Notes: a model not told the origin generated them from the letters alone. 64,000 nt of DNA from Phaseolus vulgaris (GCF_000499845.2 NC_023754.2:26760611-26824610); one strand, 5' to 3'. Positions 21,240 to 36,448 are shown, numbered from the stretch's first letter. Program-made: numbers and translations.

Positions 21240-22750
21240 TCATTTTAACTTGTATGTGTGAGAATTTTTTTTATCTCTAATTAATTTTATCATTTCCTAT
21301 ATAATTTTTTAAATTTTGTCTCTAAAACTTGGTGGCTTAACTTACTGGTAAATAAACATGTTCTCGTTATAAAAAATTAGTTTCTCTTTAAAAATATTTC
21401 TTATCTTCACTTGTGTATAAAAAATCAGTGTAGTATTTAATGAGTTCCATTTTTACATCTCGATATCTTCTACAATTTCAATAATTAAGATTATAATTTA
21501 ATTATGTAATTAATAACTATTATATAATAAGTAATTTATAAATTGTGGTTATAAAAACATTAAGATCTACTCTAATTATTCCTACCAATAAAAACTCAAC
21601 ACGATTGATTTTAGTAGATGATTGATTTTAGTAGATAATGTTAAAAGGTAATGAATTTCCATAATTTTTTTATTTTTAAAGTTTAAAAAAAATAAAGAGG
21701 AAGTGATGTTTAACATGAAGGTTTTTATTTAAAAAAAAATATCGTGAAAGGAAGAGATTGAAATAAAAAAAAACCCTACACTCTAAATGTGAGAACTTTA
21801 GAGAAACGCGGTTATGATAATTATGTTTACCACCTCTAACTAATTACAACTTAAGTTTAATATAAGCATTGGAGTCCGCTAAATAGGGAGATGCAGGCGT
21901 TAGTTGTTGTTTTTCTTTTGACACGTTTAATGTAGATGAAATCAAACAAATATGCCTAGTAGACACTAGTTGAATGCAGCTGTCAAACAATTAGCATGCA
22001 AATTAAATACTTAAAACTTCCTCTTTCCTCCATATGGCTACCTTCCTAACTTAGATTATGACTACACCCTTAGGATTAATTTTAATTATTTAATAATTCA
22101 AATATATTATTCTACAGAAAACATATTATATCATTTTTGTTTTCATTTTTTGAAGTTCTAGTCAAACGCTTGTTTTTTTCCATCATTGATTTCGTCAGGT
22201 ATACCAGCAAGAAGAAACACGATGTTTTATATGTAATTGTTTCTTTGAAAGGTTCATAAGAAATTCCAAAACAGATTAAAACCCGGCCCAACATAGGATA
22301 CCTCATTCTTTTTCTTCTATATCAAGAATTTTTTTAACACTGAAAATTAGTTCTTTTTAAATATGGACATTATCATAGTAATTTTTACCTTTCAATAAAA
22401 TATTTTGTATACATTCAATAAAGATCATATGATACCTCACAACTACCTTCAGTATCTATCCAAATCCAATAATCAAAATTGTTATAACCGTCGTAAATGC
22501 CCAATTTTTAAGTTATTTTAGCTAATGACAAAAACATTCAACACCATTTTTTTTTCAGAATTTAGTATTTGCATTATATAACCAAGTCTTAAAAAACAAA
22601 ACAAAAAACTAGATAATGTATATATTTATTAAAAAAATATTTATTTTCGTGTTATAACATATTAATAGAACACTAACGAAACGAAACTTTAAGATCGAGT
22701 TGAATATACTCAATTTAACATATAAAAATAATTATTGATATATAAAGTAG
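21240..22750. other. AT-rich intergenic DNA
   Basis: No gene seen. A short tandem duplication of GATTGATTTTAGTAGAT lies at about 21603-21638. Confidence 0.45.
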
Positions 22751-22752
22751 TT

Positions 22753-23046
22753 TATTATGAAGTGGACTTTAAACCTAACTCAACCCCATAAAACCGGCTC
22801 ATCTCTAGTCGATGTGGGATCTGGGACTATATATTTTGGGTGGTCCGATAGCGGCCCGATAGCAGGTGGCACGATAGGCCCAACAAATACTCGCTAGGAT
22901 AGACTCGAAAATGGCTCTGATACCATATTATGAAGTGGACTTTAAGCCTAACTCAACCCCATAAAACCGGCTCAATGGGGTGAGGTTTGCACCCATTTAT
23001 ATATTATGAAATGTCTTTATCTCTAGTCGATGTGGGATCTCCAACA
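22753..23046 (-). mobile_element. TRIM element (294 bp) with 5-bp target duplication
   Basis: On the minus strand the element starts TGTTGGAGATCCCACATCGA. The first LTR runs to about 22928 and contains TATATAAATGGGTGCAAAC and GAGTTAGGCTTAAAGTCC. It is followed at once by TATGGTATCAGAGCC (22927-22913), a primer-binding site for initiator tRNA-Met. An internal segment of about 100 bp follows, then a second LTR that lacks the middle third of the first. TAGTT flanks both sides (22748-22752 and 23047-23051). There is no coding sequence. LTR, PBS, tiny interior and target duplication define a terminal-repeat retrotransposon in miniature, a non-autonomous class common in plants. Confidence 0.85.
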
Positions 23047-23051
23047 TAGTT

Positions 23052-26000
23052 TATAATAAAAAAAATTTCAACTTATCAAGAGGTCTAATAGTCATATTTA
23101 ACCATCTTGCCAGTAAATATAGTTGAATCTATGTTGATTGATATTTTCTTACAATAAGTCAATTTAATTTTTGAATTTATAAATCTCAAACACTTAAAAG
23201 GCTATGTATAAGTAATAAAATTGTGTTGGCATATCCTATAGAATCTACTAAAGGTAAACTGTATGGACACGGGAGTTGATGTTGATAAAACTTCAACTTT
23301 CCCTTAGGCTTCAATGAACCTCCACTACATATATCACAAAAAGAGAGACATACTCAATTAATTTATTTATATTGTTGACACTTCCTTATATTTTTATTGT
23401 AAAATAAAATTGCAAAAAAAATAATTTAAAAAAACAAAAAAACTAGTAAGCTAACCTTGTTAACCCGTCAATCATTTCTATGACGGGATGAATTATCAAT
23501 TTTAATTTGTATAACTTAGATGGATTAGTTCGACACATCTCATTTTTTGTGGGTCAACAACAGATGATAGAAGGTTAGTCCGTTTTACTACCCTTAAACA
23601 CCATACTCATAAATGTGTTGTTTTAGTCACTAGACAATGTGATTTTAGAATATGACTTTTTACTTTTCAATTCTTGCATCATGTGTGGTTTATCTCATGT
23701 GTGTTTATCGTTTCTTAGAATATCAATAAACTCAGATGTACAATCTTATTTGTGGTGCTTAAGTTATATTTAAAGAAAAAAACTATCTAATATAAACACA
23801 TCAATAAATAATATTAAAATAATTAGAGAATTCTTATAAACTGAAGATTATTGTTTTAAAAATATTATTGAAGTAAAGATATATTTTATTACAACTGGCT
23901 AACAATTAATTTTAGTTATCTTTAATTTTTCTTGGATGTAATAACTATTAGATAAATATAAATTTTATAACTAATTTTTTTTACTTAATATTAAAATAAT
24001 ATTTTATAAAAATATATTTTTTATAATTTTACAAGGAACTTTTTAATTTAATGGCAATATTATTTCTATGACATATTTAATATATAAAAAATTAAAGCAT
24101 TCAGCTTTTCATTTATAAAAAAAAATCTTATTTTTTATATTGTTCTTTAATTTTGTAACTTTGATCTAAATATTAATTAATATTATATTTTTAAATGAAT
24201 GTTATTTTAATTAAATATAAGGATATATATATATTAATAAAAATGATATATTTATAAGCAATAAAAACAAAATTGAACATTAACTTTATCTCATATAATT
24301 TGTACTATATTTATGAAAAGAGTGATATGATAGGATAGAAATTATATTAAAATGATAAAATTACAGTTTTGTTAAAATCACATAAGTTTCTAAAAGAATT
24401 TTCCTTTTTACATATTATAGATTATAATGCTATAATTTTATATTGATATGATTTTTATCTGATTTTAAATAATAGTAATTTTTTTATATAATACTAATGT
24501 TTACAAATTTTAAAAATTGGTTAATTCATTCACGTGCCACAATATGCCTGTTAATTCATTCACTCCCGTTACAAACACAAATGTGTAAAACGTGAATAAT
24601 TTATATTAAGGCTCTGACTCATTTCAAATGTCGACTTTTGTGAAAATAGTCTAAAGAGTTGGGTTGCCTTGCCCCACATTGAAAGTTCAAGAGTAAGATA
24701 ATTAGTGTTTAGTTTCAGGTTTATAATCTCGATATATCAACATCCTTAATTTTCTATGGTTTATATTTTGTATGTTCTTTATAAATTTTTAATTGTTTTA
24801 GTATGCAGAAAGTACATGAAAATAATGTATGTGATTTAGGTGAAGATACTCAAAATTTTGTCATTGTAAGTATAATAATAAAGTTATGTCTATATACCTA
24901 AAACCATATTATAAGTATTTAAACATAGAATTTTGTTTGTTTTTCTTTGATACATATGAAAAGATATATAAATTAATTTATATTTATAATTTTGCATTAG
25001 AGTTTTATTAAAATAAAAAATCATGATCTAGATTTTGAAATGTCTGTAATACTGAGATGTTGTCCTCTTACAATGATGGCCAAGTGTCTTGTAAACTAGC
25101 ACATGTACAATTGTCAACCACTAAGATAAAGAAGACATTAAAAAATATATATATAATATATTGTTTTGGTTTTATTAATTGTTTAAATTTTTTATTGTAG
25201 AAATGGTATATTATAAAAAAAAATGATTTATCGACGAAAAATTATAAACAGATTTGGGTCTAGTAATTTTATTATTATCAAGAAATATATTGATAAATAG
25301 TATTACCAACAGAAAAGTACTATATATGTGTTTGTAGAATTTCTTTTATTATTGACAGATTTTACTAATAAATTTTTGTTTGTTGATAATTATTAATAAT
25401 TTTAATAATAAATACAAAAATTGAGAAAAACATTAATTAATATTTATTAATAAAATTCGTCGGGGAAATTAAACATAAACACAATTAATAATAACAATAA
25501 TTATAATAATAATCACTGATTCTAACTACCTTTAATCAAGTGCTTAACCAAAATTATTCTATATATAATTTATTTAAAGTAATATACAGAAAATATCCTA
25601 TAGTAAAATGGTTATAGTCTTAAGTTAAGGAGAATATATCATTTTTATTCTCAAATTTAATAACTAAAGATGCAAATGAAGACTATGATAATTTCATTTA
25701 CTTATGAAAGTGTACCAAAAAATGTATAGAAATTTAATCTAAGAAAGAATATATAATTAAACTTGAATATACCAAACATTTAGATTTATAAAATCGAAAC
25801 TAGTTTTTTTAACAAAATATGCATTTAAATTAAATTTCAGTTATTTACACTTGGATAAGATTTTTTAAAATCAAATTCATACGCATGTCTCAACTAAATA
25901 CTAAACATAAATTATAACGGCGCAAAAAAAGTAAAAGAAACTGAGCCACAGAGCCCCCACACACTGTCTTTCTTTTCTTTTCTTTTTCATTCTAAATCTC

Positions 26001-26860
26001 TTACTTCTCTCTTAATTTTCTCTTAAAAAAAATAGTTGACGAGTTAAAAAATATTTTTCTTCAATCAGATTTTTAAATAGAGTAAGATTATTTTTGTTCT
26101 ATAGATTATTTATTCTCTATTTTTTTTAGCATTTAGTCATCAATATTGGTGGGAGTTTATAGAGAAGATTAAGCATCTCAACATATTCTACTATATACTG
26201 AATTTTTGTTTTGTTTAGATAACTTGCATTAGGCCCGTAAATCTTGAAACTTATCTGGTGAAGAATAATATTCTAGAAGTCGTTTGGAAAACAAAGAATT
26301 AAGGTAAGGGAATTTAAATTTAATTTTTAATAGCACCCTAGGATGGATAGAAGATCTGAATGTGGAAGGGACATGGTCCCAATATTGAATTTCTCTTGCA
26401 TAGATGTTGTGTGTTTATATATTATTTAAACTTGTAAAAATATTAAATTTTCATGGTTTAATATTTAAACCTTTTTTTTATGTTAAATAGACTTTTGAAT
26501 GTTGTGGATTGTGTTTTGAATGATATTGTATGATGAAAATGGAATGAATTTGAATTCATTCATTTGGAATAATGTATGGACTAATGTTTGTATGTATTAG
26601 GTATTGATGTCTATGTAATAACAGAGATCTCCGAGCTTCATTGATGATCTAAGTCACATAGACTAAAATATTAGGTGGTGAGAAGCTGACGGGGGAGTTC
26701 ATGAACACCATGATACACAACTTGGGTTGTATTGAACTTACCCTGATCATTTCTATTGAATTTGCTAGTAATCTTTGGATCACGTGTTAGTCTCGGATAA
26801 AATTTACTTAATACGGGTCTTCCGAAAGACGTCAGATGTTATGTTTGTTAAATATCCTGG
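23052..26860. other. AT-rich gene desert with possible LTR-element remnant near 26.3-26.85 kb
   Basis: No coding frame of note. About 26330-26860 is less AT-rich and reads like a retrotransposon LTR or UTR remnant (GGTGGTGAGAAGCTGACGGG, then GAGTTCATGAACACCA), but no termini or reading frame confirm it. Confidence 0.35.
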
Positions 26861-26867
26861 ATGTGTA

Positions 26868-26985
26868 TTAATACCAAAAAAAACTTATTCACATTGAAAT
26901 CCAATGTATCATTCTTCATTAAAACTTTAGACGAATTTCTCACTAAACAAATTAAGTCTTTAATTACCAAAATAGCCATAGAAAC
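26868..26985 (-). mobile_element. Antisense LINE fragment (region between zf-RVT and RNase H)
   Basis: On the minus strand this segment matches bases of the LINE at about 41385-41480. The translated complements share the same ladder: LKSNVSFFIKTLDEF here versus LKSNISFFIEALNEF there. The nucleotide match spans about 100 bp with scattered substitutions and stops abruptly on both sides. It is a scrap of the LINE family described at 39.6-42.2 kb. Confidence 0.7.
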
Positions 26986-26989
26986 AATT

Positions 26990-27810
26990 CATACATTTAG
27001 TTTAAATTTGATTTCTTTTATGTCAAATTTTATTCAACTATAGAATTCATATTTGTAAAATGTTATAAATAAAGAAAATTATATACTTAGGTATTTACAA
27101 ATAAGTTGATCGTAAATTATCTAAAAAAACTGAATATGCTATGAATTTAAATTAGAATATATGTTTTTTCTTTTATCAATAATTTGGAATTAGAATATAT
27201 AGTTCTGTTATCAATTTGAATTTAAACTCATACTTAAATTCTTAATTTATAATAATATAATTGATAATAAATACCTTGTAGGTTGAAACTTACTATTAAC
27301 TGTATATATTAGTTCTACCCTGAAATGTAAGGATATTCTTAATCATTTTTATGAACAAAAGTATTTTTTTAAAATTGATTATACAAATTTAAATTTACAA
27401 AATTGATATTAAAATAAAAAATTTATAGAAAAGAAAATATTTCAGGAAATTTTCATGTAGTAGATTCCTATTGGACTTCAAGAAAGATGGCTATATATTG
27501 CCAGGTAAAAAGCTAGGTGTGAACAAATATCCTCAGAAGTTGCCTTCTTTTTCTAAATGCACATGTACACAAGGTAGAAACGAAATCCACCAACACGAAA
27601 AAGGAAAGAAATAAAAAGAAGAAAAATAATAGAGACGAAATAAAGACAGAAACTTTATCTCTTACAGATATATAAACAATTATATTTAAATATATTATTA
27701 TGTTATTTAACTTATTAACCATTTATTTATATTGCTACCTTATTATTGTTAAAATACTATTTTTTTTCTACTATAAATGCTAATGAGAAGGTGAGCGTAA
27801 GAGCCAGATT
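26990..27810. other. 5' flank of the GA 2-oxidase gene
   Basis: AT-rich upstream DNA. The minus-strand ORF at 27513-27722 has no motif. The last 100 bp leads into the core promoter. Confidence 0.4.
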
Positions 27811-27813
27811 GCC

Positions 27814-27823
27814 TCTATTTATA
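27814..27823 (+). promoter_or_regulatory. Putative TATA box of the GA 2-oxidase gene
   Basis: TATTTATAGT stands about 180 bp before the ATG, followed by a C/T-rich leader that is typical of a plant 5' UTR. Confidence 0.6.
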
Positions 27824-27996
27824 GTTCATAACGCGTCTTTATTTCTTACTCTCACATTCTCGTTCATGCATCATTAGCATTCACCAATTCTCACTCTTTT
27901 CCACCGTTTAAAACCTCACCCTACACCCTTCTGTTTCTCTTCCTTACCCTGTTCTGCCTCTCTTTTTCATAGTAACAATCGACAACAACAACAACC

Positions 27997-29681
<1,685 letters not shown>

Positions 29682-29689
29682 CCAAACAC

Positions 29690-32600
29690 ACCCTTCAAAT
29701 TCCACTCATTTTACGCACGTGTTATTACCCCAATTTTCTTTCCTTTTTCTTTTCCTGTGTGTCTGTCTAGGTTTCAAACAGTTGACTCTACTTGACATAT
29801 ATAGAAAATGAATAGGTTAAGATGTTTATCATTTTCTTTTTCTTGTTTCATCTAAGTGTAACAGTTGGTCTCAACTTCCCTTTCCTCTATTGTCAATGGA
29901 ACGCAACTCTAGTTACATATTTTTCTTTTACACCTGTTACTATATATCAACTTTTTCTATTCCTTTTGCGGTGCATTCTACGATAAATTAGGATAAACAC
30001 GGAGAATAATCCAACTTTTTTTTTACCCTTTTTGGTTTATTACGCGCAGAAATTAGGACATTAAAAAGTAAAATATGGATTAAATGGAATAAAAGTATAT
30101 AATTTAATTAAAAAGAAAAATAGGGAGAGAGGTTGGAAGGCATGATGATGATGATGCCACATTCTCGTACTTTGGGTTTTCTACCTTTACTGACTTATTT
30201 GACGCCTACCTCGTAAAGAGTAAGATCTGGTACCATATTGACGCGAAATCGACCAAACACTAAACTGTGTAGTGCATAGGCCTTCATAGATGCACCTTGC
30301 TGGCTTCCTTTCGGCCACTATCTTAATATTTCTGCTTCACACTTTAAATTCACACCCATATTCACAAAACCATCGACGTAATTCAAAAAGGACAACTTAC
30401 GAGGATATTTGAAGCCAAACAACACAAATTATTGGATTTTAATAAGCCAAACATAATTTTCCACGGCACAAAAATGGAAATGGATTTCAGTTCAAGCTTT
30501 GATTTGATTGAAAGCGGTTTTGTGGTTGATCAACATTGGGGTGAAGTTGGGTTGGATTTCAATGACTAGTTAGTGTTTCTTCACAGTAAGGAATATAGTG
30601 CTAGTTGTTATTTCAGTGAAAATATTTTAATTTAATCCCCTTCATTTATTGTGTTTACATCAACGATTTTGACTTCGTGTTGATCTACAGCACGAAAATC
30701 AACAACATTAAACCAATGCCATGTATAAACTACTTTCTGATTTATTTTGAAACTAATTGATTTCCGCGTTAAATTTCTGATATACGCGGTGAACCACAGT
30801 TTAAAAAACACATTTTGAAGTAAATTTATAATTTTATACTAATTTTTATAACAAGAATATTTTCAAAATATAAATCACATGTTTTAATTCAGTTACACTT
30901 ATTTTCTAGAGTAAAGATAATACTTTAATTTCTCGAACGGTTGCTTAAATTTTATTTTCATGAGAAAATAAACTATCTACCAAAATTAGTCTAATGGAGA
31001 AAGTTTGAATAATATGTACACAAGTTAATAAGTTCTAACATCAATGACTGTTGTAGATAAAAAAGTAATATGGAAATAATCAGAACCATAGAATGATGTG
31101 TTTACAATGATTAAATTTTTATATTTATTTATTCTTAGTACTGTTAAAAGATTTTTTTTATAAATAATTTTATTTTTTGTTTATATTTACTCAATATATG
31201 AATTAAATTAATACTTGTTAATGGTACATGAAATTTCAATAACCTGTTTTTAGAAGTTATTACATTAGGATGAAATTTTCATTTATCAATATATTATGAA
31301 ATAGTTGAAATGAGATTTTTAATACATTCTTTTATATTGAGATTTTCAACTCATGCACTAGATATTTATGATACAAGATCAGATCTTATTTATTAACTTT
31401 TTCTTTTTTATTTTATTTTTTCTTTATTCTCATTGACGGGTTGAGTTGGTATTAGTTTTCAATTAATGTTAAAAAAATATTTTTCAAATTAAATTTCACC
31501 GTAATTATATTTTGTTTAGATTTATATTATTTTTTAATTGACCCTTTAGTTAGAATTTTCTTTTTCAATGTCAAATGTGACTTTTTTTAGACCCCGTTAA
31601 CTTGAGTGATTTTCAATTACTATTAGTTCATGAAAATTTTCGTTAACATTAATAAAAAAAGAAGTAAACAAAAATTTTAAATTAATGATAATACCATTAA
31701 AAAAATATGCGATAACTCCAGATGAAGAAATCAACATAGACTTCATTAAAAACAATATCGATCAATAACTAAATAACACTACCAACTCATATTTTGAATT
31801 ATTAACTATTATTTAAAATTAAAATAAATTTTGTATTTGATAGTAATTAAAATAATGTATCAAAAACAAAATTTAATCAATTATAATTATTTTATCAGAA
31901 TAAAATACTTTAAAAAATAATTTATTTTTATTTTCTTGAAATCATGAAACTCTTGTTACAAACACATGCTAATTCTAAAGGAAATATATCATTGCAGCAG
32001 TGAAATTAATTTGAAAACCAAGTTTCGTCGTTTCATATAAAATAATATTTTAATTAGATTATTGTATTTGCGTACATTTTTGTTACTCTATCCATATAAG
32101 ATTTTATGTTTTAGTTCTAATAGGAAAAAAATGACCTCTAAAGCATATGCTTTTTTGTTTTTATGTTTGAATCCTTATATGAGACTTAAAACTTAATTAA
32201 ATATTTTTTTAATTTTCTATATAAAAACACTTAACTAGCGATTATGCAAACTATTTTAAATACATGAATTACAACTTAAGTTTTTTTAGATATAAAGATT
32301 TGAACAAATATAAGAACCAAATGAGTAATTAAATTGTTGAATCCACGCCCCAGCATGTTTGAAATTTCTCAGTTTTAAGTCTCAATATATGGGATAGGTT
32401 TTCTCAGTTTGAAATTTCTGACAGTCTTCTCGAGTAATTACAAATTAAATATATTTTTAGTAAAAAAATATTTAAAAAAAAGACCCAAACACCAAATTAT
32501 TCATCCTTATATCTGGACTGTAAAATACCAAAAATTCGTTTTTGATATAAATATGCAAAGAAATCAAGAAAGAATATTGATAACGTATTATCTAGTATTA

Positions 32601-33540
32601 AAAATATTTCAATCAAACAATAATAATTAAAATTATCTCTAACTTACATATATTTGGCTAAACAAATTTTATTGTGGATTTATGTCACAATCTCGACACA
32701 CTCAATCAACTCATACAAGTTTCTCTAAATAATTAATCATAATTAAATCCTTATATTATGTCTGCATATATTTTAAAATTTTAATTAAGATTAATTTGAG
32801 TTTTTCGTAGAGTTTCATATAGATATAGATAAATAAAAACTAATATAAATAGAGAGGTATCTGCAGATAAAAACACTTTTGACTGGTTTATTATAATTCT
32901 CTATTTTTGAACATTAAATTATATTTACTTGAACATCAAAGTGATCACAGTATTTCACACTAAAATGGAGACTTATAATAAAGATTAAACTAAATAAAGA
33001 CTAATATATGAATCGAGACACAAATTAATTTGAAAATTGAGATAGATCGAACAATAGAAGTTGAAATTAGTGGTCCTATTAGATTATTTGGACTTTGTAT
33101 GTATAATTGTGATGTCGAATCACACTAAATATAGAAATGTCGCATTAACGTTGTATGGTGTTTTTGAACATTGGGAAATTTTGGAAGTAATTTTTGTAAT
33201 AAATGTTAATAAATATAGCTTTCATTAATAGGTGTTATCTCCATGACTGCATTCAGAGTATGCATATCCATGACATCTCATATGAGTTGAACTGATAGTG
33301 ATATTACGGCGATGAACACAAACAATGGAAACAAGGCATTTGGGACATGTCGATAAGCAAAGTTGACTATGCTGTTAGTTAGCTACGATAAAACCATAAT
33401 CAGATGGTGAATATAGTCAAGTGGGCCATTGATATTAGACAAATTCTAGTATTAATTGTATAACTATTTTACTGATTTTATCATTTTAACTCTTAAAAAA
33501 TTATTTAATAAAATAGTTTTTTATCATTACCAATTATTTG
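29690..33540. other. 3' flank of the GA 2-oxidase gene and AT-rich desert
   Basis: The first 300 bases are a plausible 3' UTR (T-rich). After 30.8 kb the DNA is strongly AT-rich. The ORF at 32409-32630 is compositional. No RNA gene or clear transposon boundary seen. Confidence 0.45.
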
Positions 33541-34805
33541 CATGTAACATATTGTGGAGATATTTTTCGTTGGAGTATGGGAGAATTTATTGGTGCTTTT
33601 TTAGTGTTTCTTGAATTTCAGACTGTTTTGGTTGCTGAGTTTTATGAAGTTATACATGCTATGGAGGAAACTCAAAAAATGGGACTTACTAATGTCTGGC
33701 TTGAATGTGATTCTGTAACATCCCTAAATTTTTCCATATCTATAACCATAATCTGTATGAAATATTAAAATAAATATATAAACATAATACAAATATATCT
33801 AAAATTTCATTATTATAATGTTTCAAATTATCTCTCTCTTCATAAGACTTGAAACATTTACATAAAATTTAATATACAATTTCAAAAGAAAAATAAACAT
33901 TTTCCCTCATCCATCTTCTCACCGAGAAACTTTATCACCTGTAACATCATCTGCTCCCATGTAAAATACACGATCATCACAGATCAAAGAAAAACAACCA
34001 CAAAACAAAACAAAGGGTAAGCTAGGTATTTTTAAAACTTATAACACAAATATGACTTTAAACATCCACATAAATTCATCCTTTCTCATGCATATCACAT
34101 AACCATCAAGTGTCTATTAACAATTTCAATATTCATCTTTCTCATGTCAGACTTCTACTGACTCCATAACACATAGACACTTGACTCTACTTCCGGAAGA
34201 CTCGTGTATTGAAATTAGCATCCAGAGACCTGCACCTGTCATACTACTGCTGTGAAACCCACACAGCCATGCGCATAATTATCTCAATATCTCCTCATCA
34301 TCTTCATATGACAGGGTAAATCCATTTGATCTGCTCTGATCAGTTCTTTCAAACCTCAGACTCAGCCAAATGGACCTCCTTCAACTCTCACCAACTGAAT
34401 AACTTCATCTATGTGATTCCATTATATCAGTAGAGTCAGGATCGTCTCATTCACAGGACACTCACAAATCAATACACCCTAATAACAATCTCAACACGGT
34501 ATTCTCTTTCCTGAAAATACTATGTCTTGATTAGAATTCATATTTTGAACCTCAAAATATCCACCATCAAACAATCAAATCATACCAATGTTTAAAATTT
34601 CCAAAATACACAACAATTCATTGACTAATCATATAAATGTCTAATTAAAGAGATTTTCAATTAACTATACATGAAATAAAAGTTTACATACTTTATAAGA
34701 AAAACTACATATAAATAAATAAATCAATCTTTTAAAAGCAAATAAAAATTAGTTTAATATATTTTATTTTTATTTATTTATTATTATTATTATTATTTTT
34801 TAGAC

Positions 34806-34960
34806 TTTAGCTTGAGCTAGAATTCGCTAGCTTGAGCTAAAATCCACCAGAGAGCACCCAGAATTTTAGCTTGAGCTAAAATTCGCTAGCTTGAGCTAAA
34901 ATCCTCCAGAGAGCACCCAGAATTTTTCTAGCTTGAGCTAGAACTTGCTAGCCTGGGCGA
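34806..34960. repeat. Tandem repeat of AGCTTGAGCTA units inside the LTR (period ~60 bp)
   Basis: Two full units of about 59-62 bp (each with two AGCTTGAGCTA cores, then CCAGAGAGCACCCAGAATTT) and a third partial unit. AGCTTGAGCT is nearly palindromic. Such CTTGAGC-type arrays are familiar in legume LTRs. Confidence 0.85.
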
Positions 34961-35538
34961 AATATGCAGAAAAATTCTGCATAACTTAATATACCTATCA
35001 GATTTTAAATCAACATCTCATTCGATTCATAAATTATAAATCTACACATTACATTGGTGGTTCCTGTTCAACATGATACAATCACTCTCATTGAATCATT
35101 GAGTTATTATCTCCATTTATACATATATATGATTTCTAATTCCACAACCATTTGAATCAAACAACCAATTCTCAATCACAACACTTTCAATTACAATGAA
35201 ACTACGATCTACTCAAAACAAGAAATCTTGCAACAAAATTTGGAATTGGTGACCACGTCACACTCACATTCAAATCTTCTAACCTAGGGTTCTATTGAAG
35301 ATTTTAAACTAGCTTCCCTTACCTGGACTTTAGCAGATGCTCACTAAGAGCTCCAAACCCACCAAAAGCTTAAGGATACCCTAACCTGCACCACAGAGTC
35401 CTGATCACAAATCTAACTACATCACTAGGACCCTGAGCTAACAGAGACTAATTCTGAAGATAAAAACCTCACATGCAAACTTAAATTAAAAGGCAACCCA
35501 ACCAGATCAAAACTAACTCAAAGGAAAAAGAGCCAAGG

Positions 35539-35827
35539 ATGAACTTACTCTATCTAAGATTTTGATCGGTCAAACTGGTAGAGTTCACTGCCAGGTGTCC
35601 AATGGCAGACTCTAATCATCAAACTGATGAAAGAGGAGGTCAGAATCTAAGAGAGAAGGGAGAGGAAAGGAAAAAGGGAACAAAAATGAACATACTCTAT
35701 GAAAGATTCTGATCGGTCAATCTTGTAGATCTCGCTGGAAGTCCAATGGTGGACTCCGATCGTCAAACAGATGAGCGAGGAGGTCGGGATTTTAGAGAGA
35801 AGGCAGAGGAAAGGAAAAAGAGTTTTT
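35539..35827. repeat. Two-copy tandem duplication inside the LTR, 147-bp period
   Basis: Units start ATGAACTTACTCTAT at 35539 and ATGAACATACTCTAT at 35686. Both continue through GATCGGTCAA, GTCCAATGG and AGAGGAAAGGAAAAAG. Identity is roughly 80 percent, so the duplication is not recent. Confidence 0.8.
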
Positions 35828-36446
35828 AGAGAGATAATGGTTCTTTTTAAAATGAAACCTGAATAACTAAATTTCTATTTATATAGCCTTTTCACTTTAA
35901 TAATAAAATATTCAGGTGTCATTTTAATTGTACCATTTCTACTCTAAGACTATTTTTCTCGGTCCTTACAGATTCTGTCTTGGTTTGTCCTGCGTTTACT
36001 GTTAGGACTAATGTTCCGTGAATGCTTCAGAATTGATGAACTAATTGTCTTAATTTTTGTGGGTCAATCAGGTTTAGAGTTACTCATATTTTTCGTGAAG
36101 GGAATGTGTGGGATGATAAGTTGACTAATTTATGATTTATTCATAGAGAATCATTTCATTGGTATAATAGACTCCTAACTAGTCTGTTCTTAGAATTATT
36201 TATGAATAGGTATAATCTACCTATGTATCGTTTTTGTTAACATATGGGTTTTGGTCTAGTCCCCCCATATTTTTGTATTTTTTTTTTCTTTTTTTTAATA
36301 ATATTTTTTTATCATGTGATGACAGATAATTGTTGTTACTTGAAGTGTCAGTCTAACTGAGATATCAAGTTGAATAGTGATGCCTAACATGAAAACTTTT
36401 TATAAAAAAAAATAACATTAAAGAGTTTAAATAAAATTAAAAATAC

Positions 36447-36448
<2 letters not shown>

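Larger units (their letters stand above)
33714..35970 (+). mobile_element. Solo-LTR-like element, 2257 bp, inserted in the LINE
   Basis: The insertion begins TGTAACATCCC and ends GGTCCTTACA, so it has TG...CA ends with TGTAA/TTACA inverted termini. GATTC is duplicated on both sides (33709-33713 and 35971-35975), a 5-bp target duplication typical of LTR retrotransposons. There is no coding frame and no primer-binding site or internal domain. One long LTR left by recombination is therefore the simplest reading, though a non-coding (LARD-like) element is possible. A TATA-like TATTTATATAGC near 35877 would mark the end of U3. Two internal tandem-repeat arrays are listed separately. Confidence 0.8.
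33551..36412 (+). mobile_element. 5'-truncated LINE copy, split by an LTR insertion
   Basis: 33551-33713 and 35971-36412 together match the 3' part of the LINE at 41.6-42.2 kb: the RNase H coding end, the 3' UTR (GGTTTTGGTCTAGTCCCCCC) and the A-rich tail. The two pieces are contiguous in the other copy. TAACAT before the 5' junction (33545-33550) recurs after the A-rich tail (36413-36418) and is a likely target duplication. The reading frame is broken by stop codons as well as by the insertion. Confidence 0.85.

Noticed and set aside
33538..33768. 76-codon ORF considered as a gene
   Set aside because: It is the RNase H part of the truncated LINE running into the inserted LTR.
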